This document shows positions 1 through 8,102 of a stretch of DNA of 51,032 nucleotides, piece by piece. The translations under genes and the position numbers were made by a program. The notes beneath the pieces were generated by a model. That model had not been told where the DNA came from. It ran no database searches and saw only the letters and a list, made by a program, of their open reading frames with translations. Positions within the stretch are counted from its first letter, which is position 1. Every line of letters starts with the position of its first letter. This DNA is from Ruminiclostridium sp. Lineage in GTDB: Bacteria; Bacillota; Clostridia; Oscillospirales; Ruminococcaceae. The stretch spans positions 1 to 51,032 of the forward strand of contig JAGAWN010000253.1 of assembly GCA_017941355.1 (NCBI GenBank), in the 5' to 3' direction.

Positions 1-914
1 CGCTTGTTCTCCTCGAAGAAGTGGATAGCGCGCAGCACTGCACGGTCTCCGAACTTCTCACGCAGCACGTTCACATTGAGGATTATATCGTGCTTGCAGA
101 GCTGACGCAGATTGCTTACCGAGAAGTAGTCGGAGATCTGCTTCATCTCATCGAGTATTGCGGCATACTCCGCGTTGCGGTCGCCGCTGCCGCCGTTGGT
201 GTCTATTATGCAGAGCGCGTGTCCGAAGCTTTCAAAATCAACGTCTATGTTCTCGATTATCGGGCTTTCCATATCCTTGAAATCTATCGTTACAAAGCCG
301 CCGACCGAGGAAGCCATCTGATCCATAAGTCCGCCGGGCTTGCCGAAGTAATTGTTCTCCGCGAACTTTCCGATCTGCGCAAGCTTTATCGGGTGGATAG
401 CGCCGCCGTTGTACAGGTAGGAATACACCACTCCCACAAACGTTTCAAAAGCCGCCGAGGACGACAGACCCGAGCCGCGCACAACGTTGGACACCGTGTA
501 CGCGCGGAATCCGCCGACCTTGAAACCGCGATCCTTAACGCCCCTTGTTATGCCGCGCATTATCGCTGTGGCGCGTAAATGCTCGTCCTCGCGGGGTTCG
601 AGTTCGTCAATGCAGATACGCGCTTCTTCATGCCCCTCGGATTTGATTATCGCGTAAGGCTCGTCTATAGGCTCCACCGCGCCGATAAGATCGAGGTCAA
701 CGCTTGCCGCAAGCACCTTGCCGCAGTTGTGATCGGTGTGGTTTCCGCCTATCTCGCTTCTTCCGGGAGCCGAAAAAATGCGGATATTCTCGCCGCTTGC
801 CGAAAAATAGCTCTTATAGCCGTCGATAAGCTTCTGATAGCGTTTCTTCTGATAAGGCAGGTTGTCTTCCCTGTACAGCTTTTCTATGCCTGCCAGAATT
901 GGTTTGACTGCCAT
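1..914 (-). CDS. galK: Galactokinase (partial, C-terminus beyond window)
   Basis: Phosphorylates galactose to galactose-1-phosphate with ATP, the first Leloir-pathway step, in the cytoplasm. Only the first 304 codons are inside the window. The start ATG (912-914) is preceded by GGAGG (924-928, read on the minus strand). Near the N-terminus is the substrate motif PGRSEIGGNHTDH, a clostridial variant of the galactokinase signature GRxNxIGEHxDY. Further on is the GHMP-kinase phosphate loop VRGSGLSSSAAFE, then MDQMASSVGG. It belongs to the GHMP kinase family (established). Lies upstream of nothing on its own strand except rodA, 47 bases away. Homoserine or mevalonate kinases share the fold, but the N-terminal signature favours galactokinase. 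Confidence 0.9.
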   Translation of the reverse strand, partial: MAVKPILAGIEKLYREDNLPYQKKRYQKLIDGYKSYFSASGENIRIFSAPGRSEIGGNHTDHNCGKVLAASVDLDLIGAVEPIDEPYAIIKSEGHEEARICIDELEPREDEHLRATAIMRGITRGVKDRGFKVGGFRAYTVSNVVRGSGLSSSAAFETFVGVVYSYLYNGGAIHPIKLAQIGKFAENNYFGKPGGLMDQMASSVGGFVTIDFKDMESPIIENIDVDFESFGHALCIIDTNGGSGDRNAEYAAILDEMKQISDYFSVSNLRQLCKHDIILNVNVLREKFGDRAVLRAIHFFEENK

Positions 915-961
915 TTCTTATTTCCTCCGGTTTGTTTATTGAGTGACCGATCCTTGCGGGA

Positions 962-2122
962 TCAGTCATATTTTTCTGTATAGAACATATGTTCTTCCTT
1001 TTTGCGGTGACTGTAAACGCTCATAACAAGTCCAACCGACGCGTACAGTGCGATCACCGATGTTCCTCCCGCACTTACCAGCGGGAGCGGTATGCCTATG
1101 ACAGGCATTACGCCGAGATCCATGCCGATGTTTATGAGAGAGTGGGAGAAGAACACCGCGAATACGCCCGCGCAGATGAGCCGTCCGAGGCTGTCCTTTG
1201 AGGAAGATGCAACGGACAGTATCTTTACGCATATCACTGCCAACACAAGCACGGTCACGATGCAGCCCACGAATCCCAGCGTCATTCCGATATAAGAGAA
1301 TATGAAGTCCGTGTCGATCTCCGGGACGTATGTGTACTTGTCGCTGCCGAAAATGCCAAGCCCCGTTATCCTGCCGGAGCCGAGAGCTTTCTTGCCGAGA
1401 TACTGCTGCATATATATCCCGAGCATCTCCTCCTGCTGCATCTCTGTGTCCCAAAGGATCTGTATGCGCTTTATCTGGTAAGGCTGCATAAGGTAGTTCC
1501 ATGCGGCATACACAACTGCCGGCACAGCTGCAAGTGCGGCAGCGATGTACTTCCACGATATCCCGGCGGCGAACATCATCACGGCGAATATCGAAATGAA
1601 TACCAGCGCGGAGCCGTCATCGCCCTGCTTCATTATCAGTGCCGCCGGAACAGCTCCGTGTATGCAGAGCAGCAGCACATTCAGCGGTTCGTTGAGGTGT
1701 GCGCCGACTTTGCTCAGATGCGTGGCAAAGGTCATAATGAACGCTATCTTCATAAGTTCCGAGGGCTGGAACTGAATAAACCCGAGGTTCAGCCAGCCGA
1801 TATCGTCCGCACCCTCAACTCCCCGCCCGAGGGACGTGAACAGCAGCAGCACAAGTATCAGCGAGACCGGTGCGTAAAGCCACCATATCTGCGAAATAAA
1901 CTTGTAATCTATCGCGGAAATGACAAGTGCCGCGCAAATGCCGATCACTGCGGCAGCGAGGTTTATCTTCCATTGTCTCGAGCTTACCTGTCCGCTGATA
2001 CCGTTCGCGTCAAGCGTGTACAGCAAAAACACGCTGAACGCGCTCATTGCCGTGCACAGGAGGAGAAGCGCCTTGTCCAGGTTTTTCCAGTAGTCCGATA
2101 TATAATGTAAGACCTTTTTCAT
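962..2122 (-). CDS. rodA: SEDS-family peptidoglycan glycosyltransferase, RodA-like
   Basis: Integral membrane protein of the RodA/FtsW/SpoVE (SEDS) family, which polymerises lipid II into glycan strands; RodA works in cell elongation with a class B PBP. 386 residues with about ten hydrophobic segments fits the family. Visible family marks are FQPSELMKIAFI near residue 120, QGDDGSALVF near 165 and VPEIDTDFIFSYIG near 270, and the late PVIGIPLPLVSAGGTS motif. RodA rather than FtsW is inferred from the absence of division genes nearby and from the single-gene setting. The ribosome binding site is weak (only GATCTGAA before ATG), but a good promoter lies at 2165-2193. No penicillin-binding protein or mreBCD is adjacent. 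Confidence 0.88.
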   Translation of the reverse strand: MKKVLHYISDYWKNLDKALLLLCTAMSAFSVFLLYTLDANGISGQVSSRQWKINLAAAVIGICAALVISAIDYKFISQIWWLYAPVSLILVLLLFTSLGRGVEGADDIGWLNLGFIQFQPSELMKIAFIMTFATHLSKVGAHLNEPLNVLLLCIHGAVPAALIMKQGDDGSALVFISIFAVMMFAAGISWKYIAAALAAVPAVVYAAWNYLMQPYQIKRIQILWDTEMQQEEMLGIYMQQYLGKKALGSGRITGLGIFGSDKYTYVPEIDTDFIFSYIGMTLGFVGCIVTVLVLAVICVKILSVASSSKDSLGRLICAGVFAVFFSHSLINIGMDLGVMPVIGIPLPLVSAGGTSVIALYASVGLVMSVYSHRKKEEHMFYTEKYD

Positions 2123-2164
2123 TTCAGATCAGCAAACTTTCTTATAACCGATATCTATACACAT

Positions 2165-2193
2165 ATTATATACCAAACCGACGCTTTTTGCAA
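2165..2193 (-). promoter_or_regulatory. Promoter for rodA
   Basis: On the minus strand, TTGCAA (2188-2193), a 17-base spacer and TATAAT (2165-2170), about 45 bases upstream of the rodA start. A sigma-A-type promoter by sequence only. Confidence 0.7.
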
Positions 2194-2223
2194 GGTGTTT
2201 GACAAATATTTGACCGACATTTA

Positions 2224-3504
2224 TCACACAGTTACCGCGATCTCTCTTATGCCGTACCGGATGAGCATTTCCGAAGCCTGTGCGGATACTATCTCTCCCG
2301 GCATAACGATCGGTACGCAGGGCGGGCAAGGAGAACAGATATCCGCGCATACCCGCCCGACAGCTTCTTTGACCGGGATATGCGCCTTCGCCGCAAGATA
2401 CGCTTCACGCGGCGCAGACATTCTTTCGGGGCGGATGACCGGCATAACGAGCGGTTCTGCCGGCTTCCCGCGGGGTATCCCGCACAGTATGCTTTCCGTC
2501 CGCCGGAAGTCCTCCTCCGGCTGCACCGCCGAGAACAGCAGCACCGCATACCGGCTGCCGCTCATTTCACATTCCGCACCGCGCTCCCGCATCAGCCGCG
2601 CGAGTTCGACGCCGGTATAACCCATAGCGTTTGCGTCCACGGTCACGCGCATTGCGTCGCTTCTGCGCAGCGGGATACCGGCTGCCGCAAGCCGTTCTTT
2701 CAGTTCACCGGTATGCACGATCGAACGTAGTGCGCGTTCCCGTTCTTCCGCAATAAAACGGCTGCACAGGTCAAGGCTGTCCAGCATGAGATAGGACGGG
2801 CTGGAACTGCCGAACAGCGCCATCCCCGCTTTCGCGGCACTCCGGAACGAACTGTCTTTCATGTGCAGATACGCTGTCCCTGTTATAGCCGGCAGGGTCT
2901 TGTGTGCGCTGTCCGCGGTCATATCCGCGCCGAGGGAAAGCGGGTGATCTCCGGTAAACACCTTGTACGCCCCGTGAGCGTTGTCAGCAAGCAGCAGCAC
3001 CCCGCGTTTCCGGCAGACTTCAGATATCCCCGCAATGTCCGACTCCCCGCCGAGGTAGTCGATAGAGTTTACGAACACGGCAGCCGTATCGCTGTCGATA
3101 GCCGCGTCAATATCTGCGGGTGACAGTCCGCAGCCGAGAAACTCCCCCGGGTAGATCCAGTTCACGTTCAGCCCCAGCAGTACCGCAGTGTTTATCAGGC
3201 TCTTGTGGCAGTACCGCCCTGCGGCTATCGTGTGCTTTCCGGTAACGGAAACGGCGGCATACAGCATTGCCTGTATCGCAAGCGTCGCCCCTCCGCAGGA
3301 ATAGCAGGTATCAGCCGCGCCGAACAGACCGGCAGTGTTCCTCTCGCTTTCACGTATAATACCGCTGCTGTCATACAGCTCGTCAGCTCCGTATATCTCG
3401 GTGATGTCGAACGGGTATTCAAGCCCTTTTCCGCCGGGCATATGCAGCCGCGCAGTTCTGCTTTCCGCGTAGCTTACCAGAAAATCATGTATCGGTGTAT
3501 TCAT
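2224..3504 (-). CDS. PLP-dependent Orn/Lys/Arg decarboxylase family enzyme
   Basis: Fold-type I PLP enzyme of the Orn/Lys/Arg decarboxylase major domain family (like Bacillus YaaO/SpeA), which makes cadaverine, putrescine or agmatine; the exact substrate cannot be read here. Evidence: HMPGGKG near residue 22, an AIQAML helix after CGGAT (cofactor phosphate region), LLADNAHGAY (Asp and His stacking on PLP), and SAHKTLPAITG with the Schiff-base lysine near residue 202. At 426 residues it is shorter than the usual 470-490, mostly at the C-terminus. GGGAG precedes the ATG. A terminator for the upstream gene overlaps its leader, so it may depend on readthrough or an unseen promoter. Confidence 0.8.
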   Translation of the reverse strand: MNTPIHDFLVSYAESRTARLHMPGGKGLEYPFDITEIYGADELYDSSGIIRESERNTAGLFGAADTCYSCGGATLAIQAMLYAAVSVTGKHTIAAGRYCHKSLINTAVLLGLNVNWIYPGEFLGCGLSPADIDAAIDSDTAAVFVNSIDYLGGESDIAGISEVCRKRGVLLLADNAHGAYKVFTGDHPLSLGADMTADSAHKTLPAITGTAYLHMKDSSFRSAAKAGMALFGSSSPSYLMLDSLDLCSRFIAEERERALRSIVHTGELKERLAAAGIPLRRSDAMRVTVDANAMGYTGVELARLMRERGAECEMSGSRYAVLLFSAVQPEEDFRRTESILCGIPRGKPAEPLVMPVIRPERMSAPREAYLAAKAHIPVKEAVGRVCADICSPCPPCVPIVMPGEIVSAQASEMLIRYGIREIAVTV

Positions 3505-3517
3505 TGTTTGTCTCCCG

Positions 3518-3546
3518 AAAAAAGCTCCCCGGTTATGGGGAGCTTT
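3518..3546 (-). terminator. Rho-independent terminator after the solute-binding protein gene
   Basis: A perfect 10-bp stem (3521-3530 with 3537-3546) and six-base loop, followed on the minus strand by a T-rich run (3517-3520 plus stem). It lies between the binding-protein stop at 3557 and the decarboxylase start at 3504. Confidence 0.85.
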
Positions 3547-3556
3547 CTGTGCCTTA

Positions 3557-5143
3557 TCAGCCGTTTGCTTCTTTTACAAGCTCACGATAGGGATCGAGAG
3601 CAGCTTCAACAACGGTGTTGTACTCTTCGAGCATATGAACGTAGGTGTCCTCGCCCTTGAGCGGGTAGTCGAAGATATCAATTACCTGCTGTCTCATATC
3701 CGCACCGAATCCGCGGTGGCAGTCGAATACGAAGTCGAACTTGGACGGGTCGGTCATGTCTCTGAATACCTGCATCTGCTCGGGAGTGTAAGTTACCTTG
3801 AACTTAGCTTTTCTTGCAGTTCCGCACTCGGGGCAGGTCTCACCGACTTCGCCGCGCTCGCTGTCAAATGCGTGCTTGCACTCCGGGCACTTGATGTAGT
3901 AGTAAGCGCCGTCGTACATAAGCTCGTCTTCACGCTTCTCGATAACTTCGGGATCTGTTCTGTAGATACGGCTTGCGAGGATCCACGCAGCAGCGCCCTG
4001 CATATTTGTAGCGCCGGACGGAACAAGATATCCGTATGTGTCGCCGAGGAGGTAGTATGTGTCGGAATCGGGGTCACGCGGGATCGGGACAGTTCTGATC
4101 TCACCGTCAAGGTTCTTCTTGAAGAGTGTGTTCTGTCCGCACTCCTCAGCCCACTCTGCGGGCATGATGAAGAACATCAGGTTATCCCACGAAGCGTCTG
4201 AGTCGGGTCCGCGCCACTCGGGGAATACAAGATCCTCACGGGAAAGCTTCTCCGCGAATTCCATAGCTCTCATTACGTTCGCATTCTTCATGTTGTTGAG
4301 TATGTCGGTGCCGGTGAACTCGATCGCGGGAGTACCGGTGGTAGCCGCAATATGCAGAGCCGAGCTTTCGCCCATGGAAATACCGATGTTGTCGGGGCTT
4401 ACGCTCTTCCACTTTACAAGTATCTCCTCAAACTGATCCCATGTCCATTCGCCTGCGAAGTACAGATCCATAGGATCCTTGCAGCCTGTGGCTTCAACAT
4501 TAAGCGTGTTGTATGTAACGCCGTAGTTTATAGCCATATTGGACGGCCAGTAGTAGTGCTTGCCGCCGTATGTGAAGTCGTCGATAACATCTGTAAGTTC
4601 AGACCATATCGGCGATTCGATATCCAGCCAGTCGTCAAGCGGCGCGAAACGGTTATTGATGATGTAGCCCGGCAGATAGTCCCAGCCGGATCTGATGATA
4701 TCCGGGGACTGACCGGAAGCCATAAGCACGCCGAGACGCTCAACCACTTCGAGCGAACCTACGATCTCGGTCTCAACGGTACCGCCGAAACGCTCCGCGT
4801 ACAGCTCGGAGATATCCACCTCAGGCGCAATGTTGTGGAAATCGTAGAAGCAGAGAGCGTGCAGCGTTCCCGCAGTCTTTCCGGACTCGTAAAGCTTGCC
4901 TGCGCCTTCCTCGTTGCTGGTATCGACTTCCTCGATGTTAGCCATGTCCTCGTAATCCACCTGAACGTCGATATCCTTGTTTGGATCCTCCGTTGTGGTA
5001 ACGGGTGCGGCGGTGGTCTGTGCAGCATCACCGCCGTCAGCGTTTCCGCCGCTGCTGGGACGTCCGCCGCCTCCGCAGCCCGCGGCTCCTATTATAAGCA
5101 CCGACGCGAGTGCGGCAGCAAGTACCTGTTTAGATGTTTTCAT
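3557..5143 (-). CDS. Extracellular solute-binding lipoprotein (family 1-like) with an inserted zinc ribbon
   Basis: Probably the receptor of a carbohydrate ABC importer, anchored outside the membrane. I start it at ATG 5143, because the TTG at 5155 would abut the ribosome binding site. Signal peptide residues 1-22 ends in a lipobox with Cys23, then a Gly/Ser/Thr linker to about residue 60. The family 1 lobes follow (SGQSPDII, WTWDQFEEI). Unusually, residues 419-440 form CPEC-x14-CPEC, a zinc-ribbon pattern normally found in cytoplasmic proteins. No permease or ATPase genes are adjacent, so it is an orphan receptor here. Nearby isomerase and galactokinase genes fit sugar use (inference). 528 residues is longer than the usual 420-450. 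Confidence 0.8.
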   Translation of the reverse strand: MKTSKQVLAAALASVLIIGAAGCGGGGRPSSGGNADGGDAAQTTAAPVTTTEDPNKDIDVQVDYEDMANIEEVDTSNEEGAGKLYESGKTAGTLHALCFYDFHNIAPEVDISELYAERFGGTVETEIVGSLEVVERLGVLMASGQSPDIIRSGWDYLPGYIINNRFAPLDDWLDIESPIWSELTDVIDDFTYGGKHYYWPSNMAINYGVTYNTLNVEATGCKDPMDLYFAGEWTWDQFEEILVKWKSVSPDNIGISMGESSALHIAATTGTPAIEFTGTDILNNMKNANVMRAMEFAEKLSREDLVFPEWRGPDSDASWDNLMFFIMPAEWAEECGQNTLFKKNLDGEIRTVPIPRDPDSDTYYLLGDTYGYLVPSGATNMQGAAAWILASRIYRTDPEVIEKREDELMYDGAYYYIKCPECKHAFDSERGEVGETCPECGTARKAKFKVTYTPEQMQVFRDMTDPSKFDFVFDCHRGFGADMRQQVIDIFDYPLKGEDTYVHMLEEYNTVVEAALDPYRELVKEANG

Positions 5144-5177
5144 CTGATGAAACAACCCCTTTCGTTGATTCGGGCTC

Positions 5178-5351
5178 TCACGCGTAGCCGCGCTTGTCGG
5201 GCGGAATATCGTTTCCGCCGCTCTGTACGGACTTCTTTTCGTAGTAGCAGCACGGAGAGCTTACCGCGTTTGTGATGACGGCTCTGCCCTCGAGGCAGCA
5301 GTAGCCGTCTTTCTGATAGCGGCAGTCACTGCCGCATACTATCATATTCAT
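5178..5351 (-). CDS. Small cysteine-rich protein of unknown function
   Basis: 57 residues starting at ATG 5351 (AAAGG ten bases upstream). The N-terminal half carries CGSDCRYQKDGYCCLEG and later SPCCYYEKK, seven cysteines in about 40 residues, which looks like a small metal-binding or disulfide module. Similar short Cys proteins are common in Clostridia, some annotated as DUF1540-like; I am not sure this is one. It lies between the isomerase and the binding-protein gene on the same strand, 34 bases from the latter, so the three may be co-transcribed. Confidence 0.6.
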   Translation of the reverse strand: MNMIVCGSDCRYQKDGYCCLEGRAVITNAVSSPCCYYEKKSVQSGGNDIPPDKRGYA

Positions 5352-5420
5352 ATAATCACAGCCTTTCGGGAATATCATGCGCCGTTAAACGCCGAATATC
5401 CCCGGGGCTGCAAAAATATC

Positions 5421-6899
5421 TCAGCAGAACGGATTCTCAGTCTTGTACAGCATTCCCTTGGGCTGATTGAACGCAATGTCCTTTACGCCGAGGAGTCTGA
5501 ATGTCTCGAACAGCAGTTTTCCGTAATGGCCGAAAGCAACTGCGCCGTGATGCGGATAGCGCTTCTCGATAAGAACGTGTCTGTAGAAGCGTCCCATTTC
5601 CTTGATAGCGAAGATGCCTATGCCGCCGAAAGAGCGGGTCTTGACGTCGAGTATCTCGCCCTCCGCTATGTAAGAGCGCAGAACGCCGTCGGAATCGCAC
5701 TGGAGGCGGTAGAATGTTACGTCGCTCGCGGCGATGTCGCCCTCAAGGGTTCCGCGTGTGAAGTCAGGCTCGCTTCCCTCGGGTTCAAGCAGTCTGTGCT
5801 GAATGAGCTGATACTTGACAGCTCTGTCGGAGCACATCTTGCACTCGGGAGTATTTCCGCAGTGGAATCCCATGAACGTGTCGGTGAGTGAGTAATCGTA
5901 CTTGCCCTTGATGTCCTCATCATAGATGTACTGCGGAACGGAGTTGTTGATGTCGAGCAGTGTCACAGCGTCGGCGGACAGGCAGATGCCGATGTACTCG
6001 CTGAGTGCGCCGTAGATGTCGACCTCGCAGGAGACCGGGATGCCGCGGCTGCCGAGGCGGCTGTTGACGTAGCAAGGCTCGAATCCGAACTGAGACGGGA
6101 ATGCCGGCCAGCACTTGTCAGCGAATGCCACATACTTGCGCGCACCCTTGTGCTTCTCAGCCCAGTCGAGCAGGGTAAGCTCGAACTGCGCCATTCTCTC
6201 GTTCATCTCGGGGTAGTATCTGCCCTCGCCCATTTCCTTTGCCATTTCGGCGCAGACATCGGGGATACGCGGATCTCCCGCGTGCTCCTTGAATGAAACC
6301 AGCAGATCAAGCTCGGAGTTCTCCTCGATCTCGACGCCCAGTTCATAGAGTCCCATGATAGGCGCGTTGCAGGCAAAGAAATCCTGCGGACGCGGACCGA
6401 ATGTGATGATCTTGAGGTTCTTTACGCCTATGTAAGCACGCGCGATCGGAACAAAGTCGGCGATCATCTTTACGATATCGTCGGCAGTTCCGACAGGATA
6501 AGACGGAATATAACCGGTAAGGTGTCTCATTCCCAGGTTGTAGGAGCAGTTCAGCATACCGCAGTAAGCGTCGCCTCTGCCGTTTATCATGTCGCCGTCA
6601 CCCTCGGCTGCCGCAACGAACATACACGGTCCGTCAAACTCTTTCGCTATCAGAGTTTCGGGGGTCTCGGGTCCGAAGTTGCCGAGGAATACCACGAGAG
6701 CATTGCACTCCTGCTTGTTCACGTCCTCGACCGCTTTCAGCATATCCAGCTCGTTCTCAACGGTCACGGGACATTCGTAAAGCTCGCCCTTGTACGCAGC
6801 CTTGATAGCGGCGCGTCTCTTTTCAGATAAAGCGATCGGGAAGCAGTCTCTCGAAACCGCGATAAGACCGAGCTTTACCTGTGGAATGTTTGTCATCAT
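5421..6899 (-). CDS. L-fucose/L-arabinose isomerase family protein
   Basis: Relative of FucI/AraA, manganese-dependent ketol isomerases that convert aldoses to ketoses in the cytoplasm. 492 residues fits the family. Marks include the N-terminal Rossmann-like region (VVFLGNFGPETPETL), the middle GPRPQDFFACNAP segment, and the catalytic-domain stretch CEVDIYGALSEYIG followed by LLDINNS and GFHCGNTP. The ribosome binding site AGGAGG precedes ATG 6899. This type is usually annotated only as 'fucose isomerase-related', and the true sugar is unknown. Neighbours are a Cys-rich protein and a binding lipoprotein downstream and gpsA upstream (34-base gap). Confidence 0.8.
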   Translation of the reverse strand: MMTNIPQVKLGLIAVSRDCFPIALSEKRRAAIKAAYKGELYECPVTVENELDMLKAVEDVNKQECNALVVFLGNFGPETPETLIAKEFDGPCMFVAAAEGDGDMINGRGDAYCGMLNCSYNLGMRHLTGYIPSYPVGTADDIVKMIADFVPIARAYIGVKNLKIITFGPRPQDFFACNAPIMGLYELGVEIEENSELDLLVSFKEHAGDPRIPDVCAEMAKEMGEGRYYPEMNERMAQFELTLLDWAEKHKGARKYVAFADKCWPAFPSQFGFEPCYVNSRLGSRGIPVSCEVDIYGALSEYIGICLSADAVTLLDINNSVPQYIYDEDIKGKYDYSLTDTFMGFHCGNTPECKMCSDRAVKYQLIQHRLLEPEGSEPDFTRGTLEGDIAASDVTFYRLQCDSDGVLRSYIAEGEILDVKTRSFGGIGIFAIKEMGRFYRHVLIEKRYPHHGAVAFGHYGKLLFETFRLLGVKDIAFNQPKGMLYKTENPFC

Positions 6900-6933
6900 A
6901 AATGTGTCCTCCTGATTTTGGTTAGATAAATTA

Positions 6934-7935
6934 TTAATTGGATTGCCAGTATTGTTCGCGCTCGGGTCTTTGCGGGCGCATCATAAGGTTGCGTACACTT
7001 TCTGTCGGTGTGCAGCCCTCATAACATATTTTGTACAGTTCGTCGATTATCGGGGTGCGGGTGCTGAGCCGGAGCGCCTGTCTGTAAGCGATCCTGCAGC
7101 AGTTGTAGCCCTCGACGGTACCCACATTTGCGACAGCTTCCTCCGCGGTCATGCCCTCGCCGATAAGGATCCCCGCTCTGTGGTTCCGGGAATGTTTCGA
7201 GGTGCAGGTAACGATCAGATCACCTATCCCCGCGAGTCCGGTAAAAGTCTCCCACTTAGCGCCCATTGCCACGCCGAGTCTCGTTATCTCCGCAAGCCCG
7301 CGGGTCATAAGCGAAGCCGTGGTGTTATCGCCGAGCTTCATGCCCTCGATCATGCCGCAGCTCAGCGCAATGGGGTTTTTGAGAGCGGCTGCTATCTCGC
7401 AGCCCGCGGTGTCGCTGTTGCCGTAAATACGGAATGTGTCAGTCTGGAGCCGTTCCTGCAGAAACTCCGCAGTCGTCATATCCTCCGAGGACATAACAAC
7501 GGTAGTCGGAATGTTCCGGCTCACTTCCTCCGCATGGCAGGGTCCCGCCATGACCGCGACCCGGTTATCCGGGAGTTCCTCGGCTATGACCTGTGAGAGC
7601 CGCTTTGCCGTACCCTCCTCGAAGCCCTTGCCGACATTCAGCACGACGGTTTCCGGTTTAACGAACGGAGCGGCTTTTTTCGCCACTTCCCGCACCGCCG
7701 GAGACGGTATTGCAAACACAAGAATGTCCGCCTGACCTGCGCAGCTTATATCCGATGTAAACGTTATCCTGTTTGAGACCGGTACCCCCGGGAGCAGGCG
7801 CTTGTGTTCGCCGCAGCGGAGTATATCCGCGATCTCTTCCTCGTTCCTCGTCCATGCGGTTATCTCATGCCCCGCCTTGTTCCAGAGAACGGCGAGCGCA
7901 GTCCCGAAACCGCAGCCGAGTATGGTTATTTTCAT
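6934..7935 (-). CDS. gpsA: NAD(P)-dependent glycerol-3-phosphate dehydrogenase
   Basis: Reduces dihydroxyacetone phosphate to sn-glycerol-3-phosphate for phospholipid synthesis. I start it at ATG 7935, which has GGGAG upstream and places the dinucleotide motif ILGCGFGTALA at the N-terminus as in the family. Other marks are VLNVGKGFE, MAGPCHAEEV and the catalytic-lysine helix AALKNPIALSCGM, then GIGDLIVTCTSKHSRN. 333 residues matches GpsA. The motif cysteines (GCGFG and GPCHAEE instead of the usual GAGxWG and GPSHAEE) are small departures. Runs in the same direction as glgA, 167 bases downstream of it, with a hairpin between. Confidence 0.93.
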   Translation of the reverse strand: MKITILGCGFGTALAVLWNKAGHEITAWTRNEEEIADILRCGEHKRLLPGVPVSNRITFTSDISCAGQADILVFAIPSPAVREVAKKAAPFVKPETVVLNVGKGFEEGTAKRLSQVIAEELPDNRVAVMAGPCHAEEVSRNIPTTVVMSSEDMTTAEFLQERLQTDTFRIYGNSDTAGCEIAAALKNPIALSCGMIEGMKLGDNTTASLMTRGLAEITRLGVAMGAKWETFTGLAGIGDLIVTCTSKHSRNHRAGILIGEGMTAEEAVANVGTVEGYNCCRIAYRQALRLSTRTPIIDELYKICYEGCTPTESVRNLMMRPQRPEREQYWQSN

Positions 7936-7964
7936 TTGTAACTCCCGATTTGAACAATATAACA

Positions 7965-7999
7965 CCGCACATCTCAGTAATATTGTTGAAGATGTGCGG
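7965..7999 (-). terminator. Hairpin between glgA and gpsA, likely terminator
   Basis: Ten-base stem (7965-7974 with 7990-7999) and a 15-base loop, followed on the minus strand by a T-containing tract. The run of T is poor, so termination may be partial. The rest of 8000-8102 shows only a weak six-base inverted repeat. Confidence 0.5.
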
Positions 8000-8102
8000 C
8001 GCCGTTGTCATTTCTCCCGGATCACACGGGAAAAGCTTCGGATGCGGGCAGTACGCTTCCGGACACGGGCAGTTGCCGGAAACTCTCCCGCGCGTTCGCG
8101 GC

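Noticed and set aside
5144-5155. TTG start for the zinc-ribbon binding protein
   Set aside because: It directly abuts the AAAGGGG site, leaving no spacing; ATG 5143 gives a standard lipoprotein signal.
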